Shown here: piece by piece, positions 51,901-60,339 of the stretch
Numbering within the stretch: the stretch's first letter is position 1
How the letters are laid out: each line of letters starts with the position of its first letter
NCBI RefSeq assembly: GCF_013410105.1
Contig: NZ_JACCCJ010000001.1
Location: forward strand, 186,001 to 250,000
Direction of reading: 5' to 3'
Source: Sphingopyxis sp. JAI108
GTDB taxonomy: Bacteria; Pseudomonadota; Alphaproteobacteria; Sphingomonadales; Sphingomonadaceae
DNA length: 64,000 bases
Position numbers and translations under genes: made by a program
The notes under the pieces: model-generated
Told to the model about the DNA's origin: nothing
Seen by the model: the letters and a program-made list of their open reading frames with translations, nothing else
Database searches by the model: none

Positions 51901-52373
51901 TGGACAGCTATTTGATCGCCAAGACGTTGCACATCATCAGCAGCACCATCCTGTTCGGCTTCGGCGCGGGCACAGCGTGGTATTTCTGGAACGCGCACCT
52001 CAGCCGCGATCCCGCGACGATTGCTAGGGTGGGTGCCATGGTCGTGCGTGCGGACTGGATCTTCACGGGCGCCAGTGGGATCGTGCAGCCCGCCAGCGGC
52101 CTGTGGCTCGTCCATCTGACGGGCCATCCTTTGGACAGTTCGTGGCTGATAGTGACCTACGGGCTCTACGCCTTGGCTTTCGCTTGCTGGGTCCCGGTGG
52201 TCCGGTTGCAGATCAAGGCACAGCGACTGGCCGCCGCCGCGTTCGCGAAGCGCGGCGCGCTCGGGCCGGACTATGAACGGACGATGCGTCTTTGGTTCGC
52301 GCTCGGGTGGCCGGCCTTTCTCGGCCTGACCGCGGTGTTCTGGCTGATGGTTGCCAAGCCGGACTTGTGGTGA
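51900..52373 (+). CDS. DUF2269 family integral membrane protein
   Basis: 157 residues with four hydrophobic helices. MDSYLIAKTLHIISSTILFGFGAGTAWYFW at the start, RADWIFTGASGIVQPASGLWLVHLTGHPLDSSWLIV in the middle, and ALGWPAFLGLTAVFWLMVAKPDLW at the end are typical of DUF2269. Function unknown; likely acts with the upstream SDR-DoxX protein since the genes overlap. Confidence 0.85.
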   Translation: MDSYLIAKTLHIISSTILFGFGAGTAWYFWNAHLSRDPATIARVGAMVVRADWIFTGASGIVQPASGLWLVHLTGHPLDSSWLIVTYGLYALAFACWVPVVRLQIKAQRLAAAAFAKRGALGPDYERTMRLWFALGWPAFLGLTAVFWLMVAKPDLW

Positions 52374-52407
52374 TCGAATCGGCCGCCAGCTGCAGAGGAG
52401 CCGCGGT

Positions 52408-53085
52408 TCAATTGCCGGGTGAAAGCAACTCCTCGAATGCCGCCGAAAAGGCGGAGATCAGCCTCGCGGGTTGCTCGAGCGGGATCAAATGACCCGACTG
52501 CTCGATGATAGTCATCGCCGAGCCCGGAATCTGGTCGTGCAAAGTCCGGCTCTCCTCGATGGATCGAAGTTCATCCTGCGCGGCGGCAACGACCAACGTC
52601 GGGCAGGCTATCTCCCGGAGCCGCTCGGTATCATCGTCGCGCCGAAGCCGGGATTGGCGCTCGAAGACCTCGCCTCCCAGCCTGCTGCTCATGCGCTGTA
52701 CGCGAGCGATCAATTCATCGCTGCGATGATCGGGGTGGAGCGACCTTACGACGGCGCTCCGGCTGAGCTCGCGAAAGCCGGTTCTGCCGACGGGAGTTGC
52801 TGGCTGCGGCGTGTTGCTTCGCGAGGAGGTCGCTACCAAGGCCAGGCCGCGGATGCGGTCGGGCGCTCGATAGGTGATTTCTCGCGCCACATAGCCGCCC
52901 ATCGAAAATCCGATGACGATGGCCGGACCGGTCAGCGACCCAGTCGCTCGTTCGGCCATTGCACCGATGGAGATGTCCCGCGCGGTGTCGACATCGACAA
53001 GATGGCCGAAGCGCGCAAGCGCAGGACGGACGTCGGACCACATTTCTGCATCGAGCATGAAGCCGGGCACGAGAAGTATCTGCAT
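52408..53085 (-). CDS. Alpha/beta hydrolase
   Basis: 225 residues from ATG 53085. MQILLVPGFMLDAEMWSDVRPAL is the first strand and oxyanion region, GFSMGGYVAREI the nucleophile elbow, VVAAAQDELRSI carries the acid, and QSGHLIPLEQP the His. Small cytoplasmic hydrolase of unknown substrate. It is convergent with the DUF2269 gene. A longer frame to 53286 exists but the added part is Arg/Ser-rich. Confidence 0.85.
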   Translation of the reverse strand: MQILLVPGFMLDAEMWSDVRPALARFGHLVDVDTARDISIGAMAERATGSLTGPAIVIGFSMGGYVAREITYRAPDRIRGLALVATSSRSNTPQPATPVGRTGFRELSRSAVVRSLHPDHRSDELIARVQRMSSRLGGEVFERQSRLRRDDDTERLREIACPTLVVAAAQDELRSIEESRTLHDQIPGSAMTIIEQSGHLIPLEQPARLISAFSAAFEELLSPGN

Positions 53086-53286
53086 GGGCTCGCATTGGCA
53101 CGAGCGGCCTGACGCGTCACGCGTCAATCGCTCGTACCGAAACGATCTTCCTGCACCGCTCGTCGCGGCAAACTCGCGGAGCCGGTTTTTGCTTTTCGGG
53201 ACTAAAACGGCCGGTCCGCGATTGGCAAACCGCGACAGCGCCGACGCGGCTTTCCCCAATCCGAGTTCGCGTATACTGCTCCCCAA

Positions 53287-53511
53287 ATGACCAGAAGTCC
53301 TTCCATCTCAGAGCGCGTCGAGGCGCTTGTCCGCCGCATGGACGGCACGCCTTTGTGCGACGAATGCATCGCAGACCGGCTCGAGCTCTCCTCGCCTGCA
53401 CTCGCGAGCGTTGCAGCGAGTTCGGCAAGCGGCACCGCCGGATTTGAACGACTGCGAGGGCCATGCGGACTTTGCGGCCAGTCGGGACATCTTGTCCGTC
53501 ACAAGCGCTAG
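53287..53511 (+). CDS. Small zinc-finger-like island protein
   Basis: 74 residues: MTRSPSISERVEALVRRMDGTPLCDECIADRLELSS and a final CGLCGQSGHLVRHKR. Two Cys pairs (C-x2-C, C-x2-C) would bind one zinc. I take it as a DNA- or RNA-associated small protein. Known by sight from sphingomonad islands, but no family name. It starts five bases after the open frame of the divergent hydrolase. Confidence 0.65.
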   Translation: MTRSPSISERVEALVRRMDGTPLCDECIADRLELSSPALASVAASSASGTAGFERLRGPCGLCGQSGHLVRHKR

Positions 53512-53631
53512 GACCGGGCTGGCCGCGGCATGATCGAGCGCGGCTCGATTGAGCGTGCGCTGGCGCCGGCAGGCGGCGCCAGGGTCCGCGTCTGTCGTGG
53601 GGCCGAGCGGCACGCTTGGCTCGTCATCCTT

Positions 53632-53676
53632 GCCGGGCGGCGGCTGGCCCACAGGCCCGCGCGCACGCCGCCCGGC
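53632..53676. repeat. Inverted repeat in the nuclease-like gene leader
   Basis: GCCGGGCGGCG (53632-53642) pairs perfectly with CGCCGCCCGGC (53666-53676). A smaller dyad (TGGCGCC/GGCGCCA) lies near 53560. It is the same arm sequence as at 29337-29419, in reversed order. Confidence 0.75.
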
Positions 53677-53782
53677 CGCGGCCTTGCCAAGAGCGCGCTT
53701 CCTTTCGGAGCTTCGCGCCCTTTTGCCGCTGTCATGGATCATCTGGTTTGTATCGCGCCGGGGTCCATATTAGGGCGGAGAA

Positions 53783-54211
53783 ATGATCAGCCTGTTTCTG
53801 CTCGCCTTCGTTGTTCCCGCCGGCCAATCCTTCACCTGCACGCCGGTCGCGGTCTGGGACGGCGACGGTCCGATCTGGTGCGCCGAAGGGCCGCACGTCC
53901 GTCTCTCGGGCGTCGCGGCGCGCGAAATGGACGGCAGTTGCAGTCCGGGCCATCCCTGTCCGTCCGCCGATGCGCTTGCGGCGCGCGATCATCTGGTTGG
54001 ATTGCTCGGTGAGCTCCAAGGACGGAACCGAACCGGCCACATCCTTGTTCGCGGACCGGCTATGCGCTGTGTATCACGCGGCGGGGCCGGCGGCAGCCGA
54101 ACCGCCGCCTTCTGCACATCGCCCCGCTCGGGTGATATCTCCTGCGCCATGGTCCGTAGCGGTCTTGCGGCGCGATGGGACAGATATTGGGGTTCGCATC
54201 GCTGCGACTGA
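53783..54211 (+). CDS. Staphylococcal-nuclease-like exported protein
   Basis: 142 residues with a short signal (MISLFLLAFVVPAGQ). VWDGDGPIWCAEGPHVRLSGVAAREMD matches the SNase D-G-D and R-L-x-G-x-x-A-x-E positions, with Arg and Glu in place; the second catalytic Arg may be in the AARWDRYW region. Six Cys suggest disulfides. Often found beside DUF736 genes in sphingomonad ICEs. May degrade DNA in the periplasm. GGCGGAG precedes ATG 53783. Confidence 0.72.
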   Translation: MISLFLLAFVVPAGQSFTCTPVAVWDGDGPIWCAEGPHVRLSGVAAREMDGSCSPGHPCPSADALAARDHLVGLLGELQGRNRTGHILVRGPAMRCVSRGGAGGSRTAAFCTSPRSGDISCAMVRSGLAARWDRYWGSHRCD

Positions 54212-54309
54212 CCGGGCACGTTTTAGGCGCGGCGGTGGGGGAGGCGCGTTATCGCGGTCGTCCCTGACCGCGGGATGGACGTGGGCCACTTGCCACGGTC
54301 GCTCATGGC

Positions 54310-54436
54310 CTTTCCCTTCCTGTCGCCCTTCTGCGGGCCCGGCTCGCCTCGGGCCGTCAACCCCATGCGGGGTTCGCCCTCGCTGCCGCTCGGTGACGGC
54401 AGCTCGCGGTCCCTTCTTCCGGCGCCATCGGGAAAG
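54310..54436. repeat. Branched inverted repeats in a second DUF736 leader
   Basis: Outer CTTTCCC (54310-54316) with GGGAAAG (54430-54436) encloses three hairpins: GGCCCG/CGGGCC (54336-54355), AACCCC-ATGC-GGGGTT (54359-54374) and CTGCCG/CGGCAG (54383-54402). It ends 27 bases before the DUF736 start. Confidence 0.75.
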
Positions 54437-54463
54437 TCCCCGAGCAACCGAAGGAGAAAGTTC

Positions 54464-54784
54464 ATGCCCACCATCGCAAACCTCAACGTCAAGGCCGACG
54501 GCAGCTTCGAAGGCACGCTGGCCACCCTCAACGTCACCGCGCCGATCTTGATCGTGCCCAATGGTCGCAAGACCAAGGAAAACGAGCCCGACTATCGCAT
54601 CCTCAGCCGCAAGAATGGCTTCGAACTCGGCGCAGGCTGGAAGCGCTTCTCGCAGAGCAACGGTGCCGAATATGTGTCGGTGACGATGTCCGCTCCCGAA
54701 TTCGGGACCATCTACGGCAACGTCGCCAACGCACCCGGCGACGACCCGATGAAGAAGGTCATCATCTGGAACCCGCCGGCCTGA
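54464..54784 (+). CDS. DUF736 domain protein (second copy)
   Basis: 106 residues: MPTIANLNVKADGSFEGTLATLNVTAPILIVPNGRKTKENEPDYRILSRKNGFELGAGWKRFSQSNGAEYVSVTMSAPEFG. The G-x-GT-x-L and PDYRI...E-x-G-A-x-W motifs place it in DUF736, diverged from the copy at 40143. Unknown role in the element. AAGGAG lies seven bases before ATG 54464. Preceded by a branched palindromic leader and followed by a terminator. Confidence 0.88.
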   Translation: MPTIANLNVKADGSFEGTLATLNVTAPILIVPNGRKTKENEPDYRILSRKNGFELGAGWKRFSQSNGAEYVSVTMSAPEFGTIYGNVANAPGDDPMKKVIIWNPPA

Positions 54785-54793
54785 CGGGTTCCC

Positions 54794-54863
54794 CGGCTCC
54801 GCCTCAGGGCGGAGCCGATCGCTTCAAACTACAAAGGGGCGGTCCGACGGGCCGCCCTTTTTT
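54794..54863 (+). terminator. Tandem hairpins, the second a strong terminator
   Basis: First stem CGGCTCCGCC/GGCGGAGCCG (54794-54817, ten bases, TCAG loop). Second stem GGGCGG/CCGCCC (54837-54857), extended by CC/GG, then six T. It closes the DUF736 transcript. Confidence 0.9.
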
Positions 54864-55202
54864 GCTGCCGCGGACGTCGTAAGCTTCCGGGCCCGCATTG
54901 CCGTGCTTTTCTTTCAGGGATCGGAACAGGACGACCAGTACGCCATGCTTTCGCGCGCAAGAAGACCGGCGCGTCGGGGACGGAAAGTGTCAGCGATGGG
55001 GCCGGGACGCGGCGGCGAAGCGGAGTGGCGGGGCGGGGGTGGGGCTCTGCCGCATGGGATCGGCCCATTCCCGCTCTCGATTGCCGCTAATCCCTTGGCC
55101 AAGGCCAGGCCTCCCTCAATCAACCCGTGAAGGGTCCCCACGCTTCGCTCGGGCCGCGGCTTCGCGCGCGGTGATTGCGGCCTGTCCCCGTCCGGCGGGG
55201 CG

Positions 55203-55991
55203 CCTGTCGAGCGGGAATTCAAGCTCGTGACGCTCGCGGGCTTCGTCCTCATCCCCTTCGCCTTCTTCGGGCGGACGGCGTTTATGGCCGAGCGCGTGCT
55301 TGGCCATATCATTTCCTCAGGCATCAAAGTTTTGGTGCTCGCGGTCATCACCGGCATCGGGACGACCTTGTTCGACCGCTTCCTCGATGCCGGCATCGGT
55401 CCTGAACCCGATATCGAGCAGGCGATGGCGATCGCGCTCGGGGCGCTGACGCTTCTCGGTCTCGGCATTTTCGGACCCAGCGTCGCCAATGGCATCGTCG
55501 CGGGCGGGCCGCAGCTCGGAGCCGGCGCCGCCGCAGGGACCACGGTCGCGGCGGGCGCGACCTTGGCCGCCGGTGCAGCCGGTGCGACGCTCGCGGGGGG
55601 AGCGGCGGTGACCGCAGCGCGCGGCGCTGCCGCAGCTGGCGCGCGCGGTGCCGGCGGCGCCTCGGCCGCCTATTCCGCGGGAGCAGCCGGGAAGAGCGGT
55701 GCGGAAGCGGTCGGTTCCGGTCTCGCCAATGTCGCGCGGAATGCCGCGAGCGGCGCCGCATCGCCGCTCCGCCGCGCCGCGGAAAAGCTGCGAGCGAACT
55801 TCGAGGCCGGGAAGGACGGGGCCGCCGAACGCCCTGCGGCCGCGCGGCCTGCAGACAGCCCGCCTGCTTGGGCGGCCGCGATGCGCCGCCGGCAGATGAT
55901 GACGCAGGGCGCCACCATCGGCGCCCACACTCTCAAGGGCGGCGACAGCCATGGCGGCGGCTCGGTTCCCGACATCAGCGAAAAGGACTGA
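55203..55991 (+). pseudogene. trbL: trbL, 5'-truncated
   Basis: The frame from about 55203 encodes the C-terminal two-thirds of TrbL: PVEREFKLVTLAGFVLIPFAFFGRTAFMAERVLGHIISSGIKVLVLAVI, then ALTLLGLGIFGPSVANGIVAGGPQLGAGAAAG and an Ala/Gly-rich tail ending VPDISEKD. Full TrbL is usually 400 or more residues with an N-terminal helical part that is absent here. Upstream (54864-55202) is unrelated sequence with a stop at 55128, so a deletion joined it. A GTG at 55227 could still start a fragment. Confidence 0.8.
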
Positions 55992-55993
55992 TC

Positions 55994-56677
55994 ATGTTCA
56001 AGAGACCCACGAACCATTATGGCCGCGCGCCCGAGCCGGTCACGCCTTATCAGCGCGCGGCCCAGGTCTGGGACGACCGCATCGGGTCGGCGCGGGTGCA
56101 GGCGAAGAACTGGCGGCTCGCCTTCTTCGGTTCGCTTCTGCTTTCGGGGGGGCTCGCGTGCGGCCTTATCTGGCATTCGGCCCGCGGCACGATCACGCCC
56201 TGGGTGGTCGAGGTCGACCAGCTTGGCGAGGCCCGCGCCGTCGCGCCAGCGGACGAAGATTATCAGCCGACCGACCCGCAGACCACGTTCCACCTTGCCC
56301 GCTTCATCGAGCATGTCCGCTCGATTCCCGCTGATCCGGTCGTGCTGCGCAAGGACTGGCTCTCGGCCTATGACTTCACCACCGCAGCGGGCGCGCAGGC
56401 GCTCAACGATCATGCGCGAAACAACGACCCCTTCGCAGAGGTCGGGAAAGTCCAGGTCGCGGTCGATGTCTCGAGCGTGATCCGCGCCTCGAAGGACAGC
56501 TTTCGCATCGCCTGGACCGAGCGCCGCTATCAGGACGGCCGCCTGATCGAGACCTCGCGCTGGTCGGCCATTCTCACCGTCACCCATGTGCCGCCACGCA
56601 CCCCCGACGCGCTCCGCCGCAATCCGCTCGGCGTCTTCGTATCCGCTATTTCATGGTCAAAGGAGCTCAGCCAATGA
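55994..56677 (+). CDS. trbF: Conjugal transfer protein TrbF
   Basis: 227 residues. MFKRPTNHYGRAPEPVTPYQRAAQVWDDRIGSARVQAKNWRLAFFG followed by one membrane helix (SLLLSGGLACGLIWHS) and a VirB8-like periplasmic domain (FIEHVRSIPADPVVLRKDWLSAYDF). Inner-membrane part of the type IV mating channel. It starts two bases after trbL and overlaps trbG by four bases. Confidence 0.93.
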   Translation: MFKRPTNHYGRAPEPVTPYQRAAQVWDDRIGSARVQAKNWRLAFFGSLLLSGGLACGLIWHSARGTITPWVVEVDQLGEARAVAPADEDYQPTDPQTTFHLARFIEHVRSIPADPVVLRKDWLSAYDFTTAAGAQALNDHARNNDPFAEVGKVQVAVDVSSVIRASKDSFRIAWTERRYQDGRLIETSRWSAILTVTHVPPRTPDALRRNPLGVFVSAISWSKELSQ

Positions 56678-57525
56678 ACGCCACTTTCCGAATTCCCCTG
56701 CTCGCTGGCGCCGCCGCATTCGCGGTGATGTCGCCCTTGAACGCTGCCGAAACCCGCGATCCCAGGCAGAATGTCGGGCGTGCCAATGACGCCGCGCGCG
56801 TGCAGCCCGATCGCGCGACCTTCCTCAATGCGATTCAGAAATATGCCTGGGCCGAGGGTGCGCTGTACCAGGTCTATGCATCGCCGGGCCAGGTCACCGA
56901 TATCGTGCTGCAGGAGGGCGAGGAGCTGGTGGGGCCGGGGCCGGTCGCTGCCGGCGATACGGTCCGCTGGATCATCGGCGATACGGTGAGTGGTAGCGGC
57001 GCAGGCCGCCGGGTGCATATCCTCGTGAAGCCGACGCGGCCCGATATCATGACGAATATCGTCATCAACACGAGCAGGCGGACTTATCATATCGAGCTGC
57101 GCGCGACACCCGCGACCTATATGGCCTCGGTATCCTGGTCTTATCCGGAAGCGGAGCTGATAGCGCTTCGGGCCGAGGCGGCGGAGCGCGCACGGGTTAC
57201 GCCGATCGCGGCCGGTGTCGATCTTACCGCGCTCAATTTCCGCTATCGCCTGTCGGGCGACAAACCCGACTGGCGGCCGGTGCGGGTCTTCGACGACGGG
57301 CGGCAGCTCTTCATCGAGTTCGGCGAGGATATCGCGACGGGCGAGATGCCGCCGCTCTTTGCCACAGGCGCGAAGGGCGAGGCCGAGCTTCTCAACTACC
57401 GTGTCCAGGGGCGCTTCATGACCGTCGACCGGCTGTTCGCGCGCGGCGAGCTTCGCATGGGTGCCGGCCGCGCCGCGCGCAAGGTGGTGATCGAACGCGT
57501 CGGACGCGATCGGGGTAACTCGTGA
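56674..57525 (+). CDS. trbG: Conjugal transfer protein TrbG (VirB9-like)
   Basis: 283 residues. Signal peptide, then YQVYASPGQVTDIVLQEGEELVGPGPVAAGDTVRWIIGD and HILVKPTRPDIMTNIVINTSRRTYHIELRATPATYMASVSWSYPE, the VirB9/TrbG core. Periplasmic/outer-membrane ring of the channel. AGGAG precedes ATG 56674; it overlaps trbI as GTGA. Confidence 0.94.
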   Translation: MNATFRIPLLAGAAAFAVMSPLNAAETRDPRQNVGRANDAARVQPDRATFLNAIQKYAWAEGALYQVYASPGQVTDIVLQEGEELVGPGPVAAGDTVRWIIGDTVSGSGAGRRVHILVKPTRPDIMTNIVINTSRRTYHIELRATPATYMASVSWSYPEAELIALRAEAAERARVTPIAAGVDLTALNFRYRLSGDKPDWRPVRVFDDGRQLFIEFGEDIATGEMPPLFATGAKGEAELLNYRVQGRFMTVDRLFARGELRMGAGRAARKVVIERVGRDRGNS

Positions 57526-58733
57526 GTGCGCCCGAACGCGAGGACGAGATTGCGGCTGAACCCGCCGCGCTCCCTCCCGCAGGGGGTGAACCTTTGCGGC
57601 TGGGCGCCGAACCGCCCAAGGTGATGCGACTTTCGCGCAAAGCGCTTGCAAGTCTGGGTGGTGCGGCTGGTTTGGCGATCGGCGGCACGCTGCTTTTCGC
57701 GTTCCAGCCGGTGACGCCGAAGACTGCCGACAATCTCTACAAGAGCGACCGGGCGAACAGGTCCGAGCTCGTGACCGGTGCGCCCGGCGACTATGACAAG
57801 GTCCCGAAACTTGGCGAACCGCTCCCAGGCGATCTCGAGCGGCCTATCCTTGCCGCGCACGAGGAAGTCGAGACTGTCGCCATGGCCGCGATCGGCGCGC
57901 AGCCAGCCGACCCGCGCCTCGCGACGACCGAGCAGGCCCGTGCACGGGCCGCACAAGAAGGCGACAGCGCCCGTGCCAGCCAGATATTCCTCGGCGCAGC
58001 ATCATCCGTCCCTTCGCCGTCGCCGCTCCTTGGGGATGCGGTACTGCCGGCTGCGCCCGGCAATCCGCAAGTCGCTCAAGCTGCCGCCGACAAGCGAAAA
58101 GACTTCCTCAGCGGTGGTGGCGTGCGGCCGATGGAGAGCGCGGCGCGGGTGGTCGCGCCCTCCTCGCCCTATGTCATCCAGGCTGGCGCTGTGATCCCGG
58201 CCGCGCTGATTACCGGCATCCGGTCCGACCTGCCGGGACAAATCTCGGCGCAAGTGACACAGAATGTCTATGACAGCCCTACCGGTCGCATCCTGCTCAT
58301 TCCGCAGGGCGCCCGGCTGATCGGCGACTATTACAGCGAGATCGCTGACGGGCAGAGTCGTTTGCTACTCGCATGGGACCGACTGATCCTGCCGGGCGGC
58401 CGCTCGATCGCTCTCGATCGCCTGCCCGGCGCCGACGCGGCCGGCGTGGCCGGGCTCGCCGACCGGACTGATTATCATTGGGGCCATATGCTGAAGGCCG
58501 CGCTCGTCTCGACCCTGATGGGCGTCGGGGCCGAGCTCGGTGCGAGCGATGAAGAACGCCTCGTTCGGGCGGTGCGGAGCGGGGCGCAGGACAGCCTCAA
58601 CGAGACGGGCCGACAGCTTGTGGAGCGGCAGCTCGGCATCCCGCCGACGATCATGATCCGGCCCGGGTTTGTGCTGCGCGTCATCGTGGCGCGCGATCTC
58701 ATTATCGATCCGCAGGAAGGAGGGGTAAGATGA
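57522..58733 (+). CDS. trbI: Conjugal transfer protein TrbI (VirB10-like)
   Basis: 403 residues. A cytoplasmic N-terminus, one membrane helix (ASLGGAAGLAIGGTLLFAF), a Pro/Ala-rich linker, and the VirB10 domain (PYVIQAGAVIPAALITGIRSDLPGQISAQVTQNVYDSPTGRILLIPQGARLIGDY). It spans both membranes and couples ATP-driven changes to the channel. GTG start. Overlaps the DUF2274 gene by four bases. Confidence 0.95.
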   Translation: MSAPEREDEIAAEPAALPPAGGEPLRLGAEPPKVMRLSRKALASLGGAAGLAIGGTLLFAFQPVTPKTADNLYKSDRANRSELVTGAPGDYDKVPKLGEPLPGDLERPILAAHEEVETVAMAAIGAQPADPRLATTEQARARAAQEGDSARASQIFLGAASSVPSPSPLLGDAVLPAAPGNPQVAQAAADKRKDFLSGGGVRPMESAARVVAPSSPYVIQAGAVIPAALITGIRSDLPGQISAQVTQNVYDSPTGRILLIPQGARLIGDYYSEIADGQSRLLLAWDRLILPGGRSIALDRLPGADAAGVAGLADRTDYHWGHMLKAALVSTLMGVGAELGASDEERLVRAVRSGAQDSLNETGRQLVERQLGIPPTIMIRPGFVLRVIVARDLIIDPQEGGVR

Positions 58734-58951
58734 CCAAGCTCAGGCTGGGACCGGTCGCCGAAGAAAAACCCGTCAAACTCACGATCGAACTGACGGGGCG
58801 GCTCTTCCGCGAATTGTCGGATTATGCGGCCGTTCATGCGCGGGAAACAGGACTAGCTGAACCCCTATCGCCGGAACGCATTGCTCCCCCCATCATCGAG
58901 CGGTTCATCGCCAGCGACCGCGGATTTGCGAGCGCGCGAAATCGCCGGTGA
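58730..58951 (+). CDS. DUF2274 protein, last gene of the trb operon
   Basis: 73 residues: MTKLRLGPVAEEKPVKLTIELTGRLFRELSDYAAVHARETG...PERIAPPIIERFIASDRGF. This matches DUF2274, which normally ends trb operons in ICEs. It may be a ribbon-helix-helix-like protein. The 243 bases after it hold no gene; the element edge may be near here. Confidence 0.9.
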   Translation: MTKLRLGPVAEEKPVKLTIELTGRLFRELSDYAAVHARETGLAEPLSPERIAPPIIERFIASDRGFASARNRR

Positions 58952-59195
58952 CGGGAGACCGCATTGTCGTCTCGGCGCTAGTGGGTGACCGCGTACGCCT
59001 GTTGGCGAGTTGAGGACGACGGTGGTGAAGCTTACGACAGCAAACCATCGTCGAACGATCCCCAATCTAGGGGCGCGGACATCGCGTTAAATCTCCGGCT
59101 TGTTCCGCTTTCGGCTACACAGCAAGCCGCACACTGACACTATTGGCGCTTAGTCTGCCCTGATACCCGAGACCCGACAGCAAAGGGAGATCAGC

Positions 59196-60221
59196 GTGCG
59201 CCATATTCTCGTAGTGAACAGCAGCATCTCGGGGGAAATATCGGTATCGCGGCTCCTGGTCGATCATGCCGTAAAATGCCTGGTCGAGGCTTATCCCGAT
59301 GCGACGGTCACATTCCGCGATGTCGGCAACAATCCGATACCGCATCTGGTTGCCGAGAGCGTTGCAGGTGTCCGGGGCGTGGCCAATACGGCGGCAGAGC
59401 GCGCCACGCGGGCTATGTCGGACGAGTTGATCGCTGAACTGCGGCAAGCCGATTTGATCGTGATCGGCGCGCCGATGTACAATTTCAGCATACCGACGTC
59501 TCTGCGCGCCTGGTTCGATCATGTCCTGAGGCCGCGCGTCACCTTTGCGTACGGCGATAGCGGGGCGCAGGGGCTGGTCGAGGGTAAGCGCGCCATCGTG
59601 ATCGAACCCAGAGGCGGCGTCTATTCGGAAGGGCCAGCGTGCGCGATTGATTTCCAGGAGCCCTATCTCCGACAGTTGCTCGGCTTCATCGGCATTTCCG
59701 AGGTCGCCTTTGTTCATGCCGAAAAGATCGGCTATGGGCCCGAAGTACGCGATCTGGCCCTCGCGAATGCAAAAAAGCAGATCGCGGATATTGTCGAGGG
59801 CATCGACACCCCCCTCGATAATTCCGTGTCTCCAGCGGTGCCGCCGCCCGCGGCAGCACCCGATTTCGAAAACATCATGATGGCAAATCTCTCGCGCGTG
59901 TTCGGGGAGCGGGATGCCTCTCGCCGAATCCTGGCGATCCGCGAAATCTACGCTGAAGATGCCACCTTGTATGAGCCGGATCAGTCAGCGCATGGCCATG
60001 AGGCCATCTCTCAGGCGGTCACCGACTTGCTTTCGCAGCTTCCCCCCGATTTCGCTTTCAAAGCCGTCCGCCCGGCACAGGGACACAATGGCGTCGGTCG
60101 CCTGCAATGGCAGGGCCGGTCGCGGGACGGCTCCGTGGCTGTGAGTGGGCTCGATGTCGCGCATATCGAGGCGGGGCTCATTCGCTCGCTTCATGTTTTC
60201 CTCGATCAGCCCGGACGCTGA
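59196..60221 (+). CDS. FMN-dependent NADH-azoreductase fused to a SnoaL-like domain
   Basis: 341 residues from GTG 59196 (GGGAGA upstream). Residues 1-200 are flavodoxin-like azoreductase: HILVVNSSISGEISVSRLL, IVIGAPMYNFSIPTSLRAWFDHVLRPRVTFAYG, VIEPRGGVYSEGP. Residues about 225-335 are NTF2/SnoaL-like: VFGERDASRRILAIREIYAEDATLYEPDQSAHGHEAIS. AzoR proteins are about 200 residues, so the fusion is unusual. Reduces quinones or azo bonds with NADH; the added domain may bind a substrate. Confidence 0.88.
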   Translation: MRHILVVNSSISGEISVSRLLVDHAVKCLVEAYPDATVTFRDVGNNPIPHLVAESVAGVRGVANTAAERATRAMSDELIAELRQADLIVIGAPMYNFSIPTSLRAWFDHVLRPRVTFAYGDSGAQGLVEGKRAIVIEPRGGVYSEGPACAIDFQEPYLRQLLGFIGISEVAFVHAEKIGYGPEVRDLALANAKKQIADIVEGIDTPLDNSVSPAVPPPAAAPDFENIMMANLSRVFGERDASRRILAIREIYAEDATLYEPDQSAHGHEAISQAVTDLLSQLPPDFAFKAVRPAQGHNGVGRLQWQGRSRDGSVAVSGLDVAHIEAGLIRSLHVFLDQPGR

Positions 60222-60339
60222 TCCATAACGCTTACGGGTCGAGGCCAATGGATGCGGCTGGTCCGCATGGCTTCGGGCAGTCTTTTTTATTCGTTTTCGA
60301 ACGCGCGGAGACAAGGTTTGGTCCGGCGCAAAGCCAGTT

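Noticed and set aside
54903-55130. 75-residue ORF before trbL
   Set aside because: Plausible start but Gly/Arg-rich body with no motif; probably junction sequence from the deletion that removed the 5' end of trbL.
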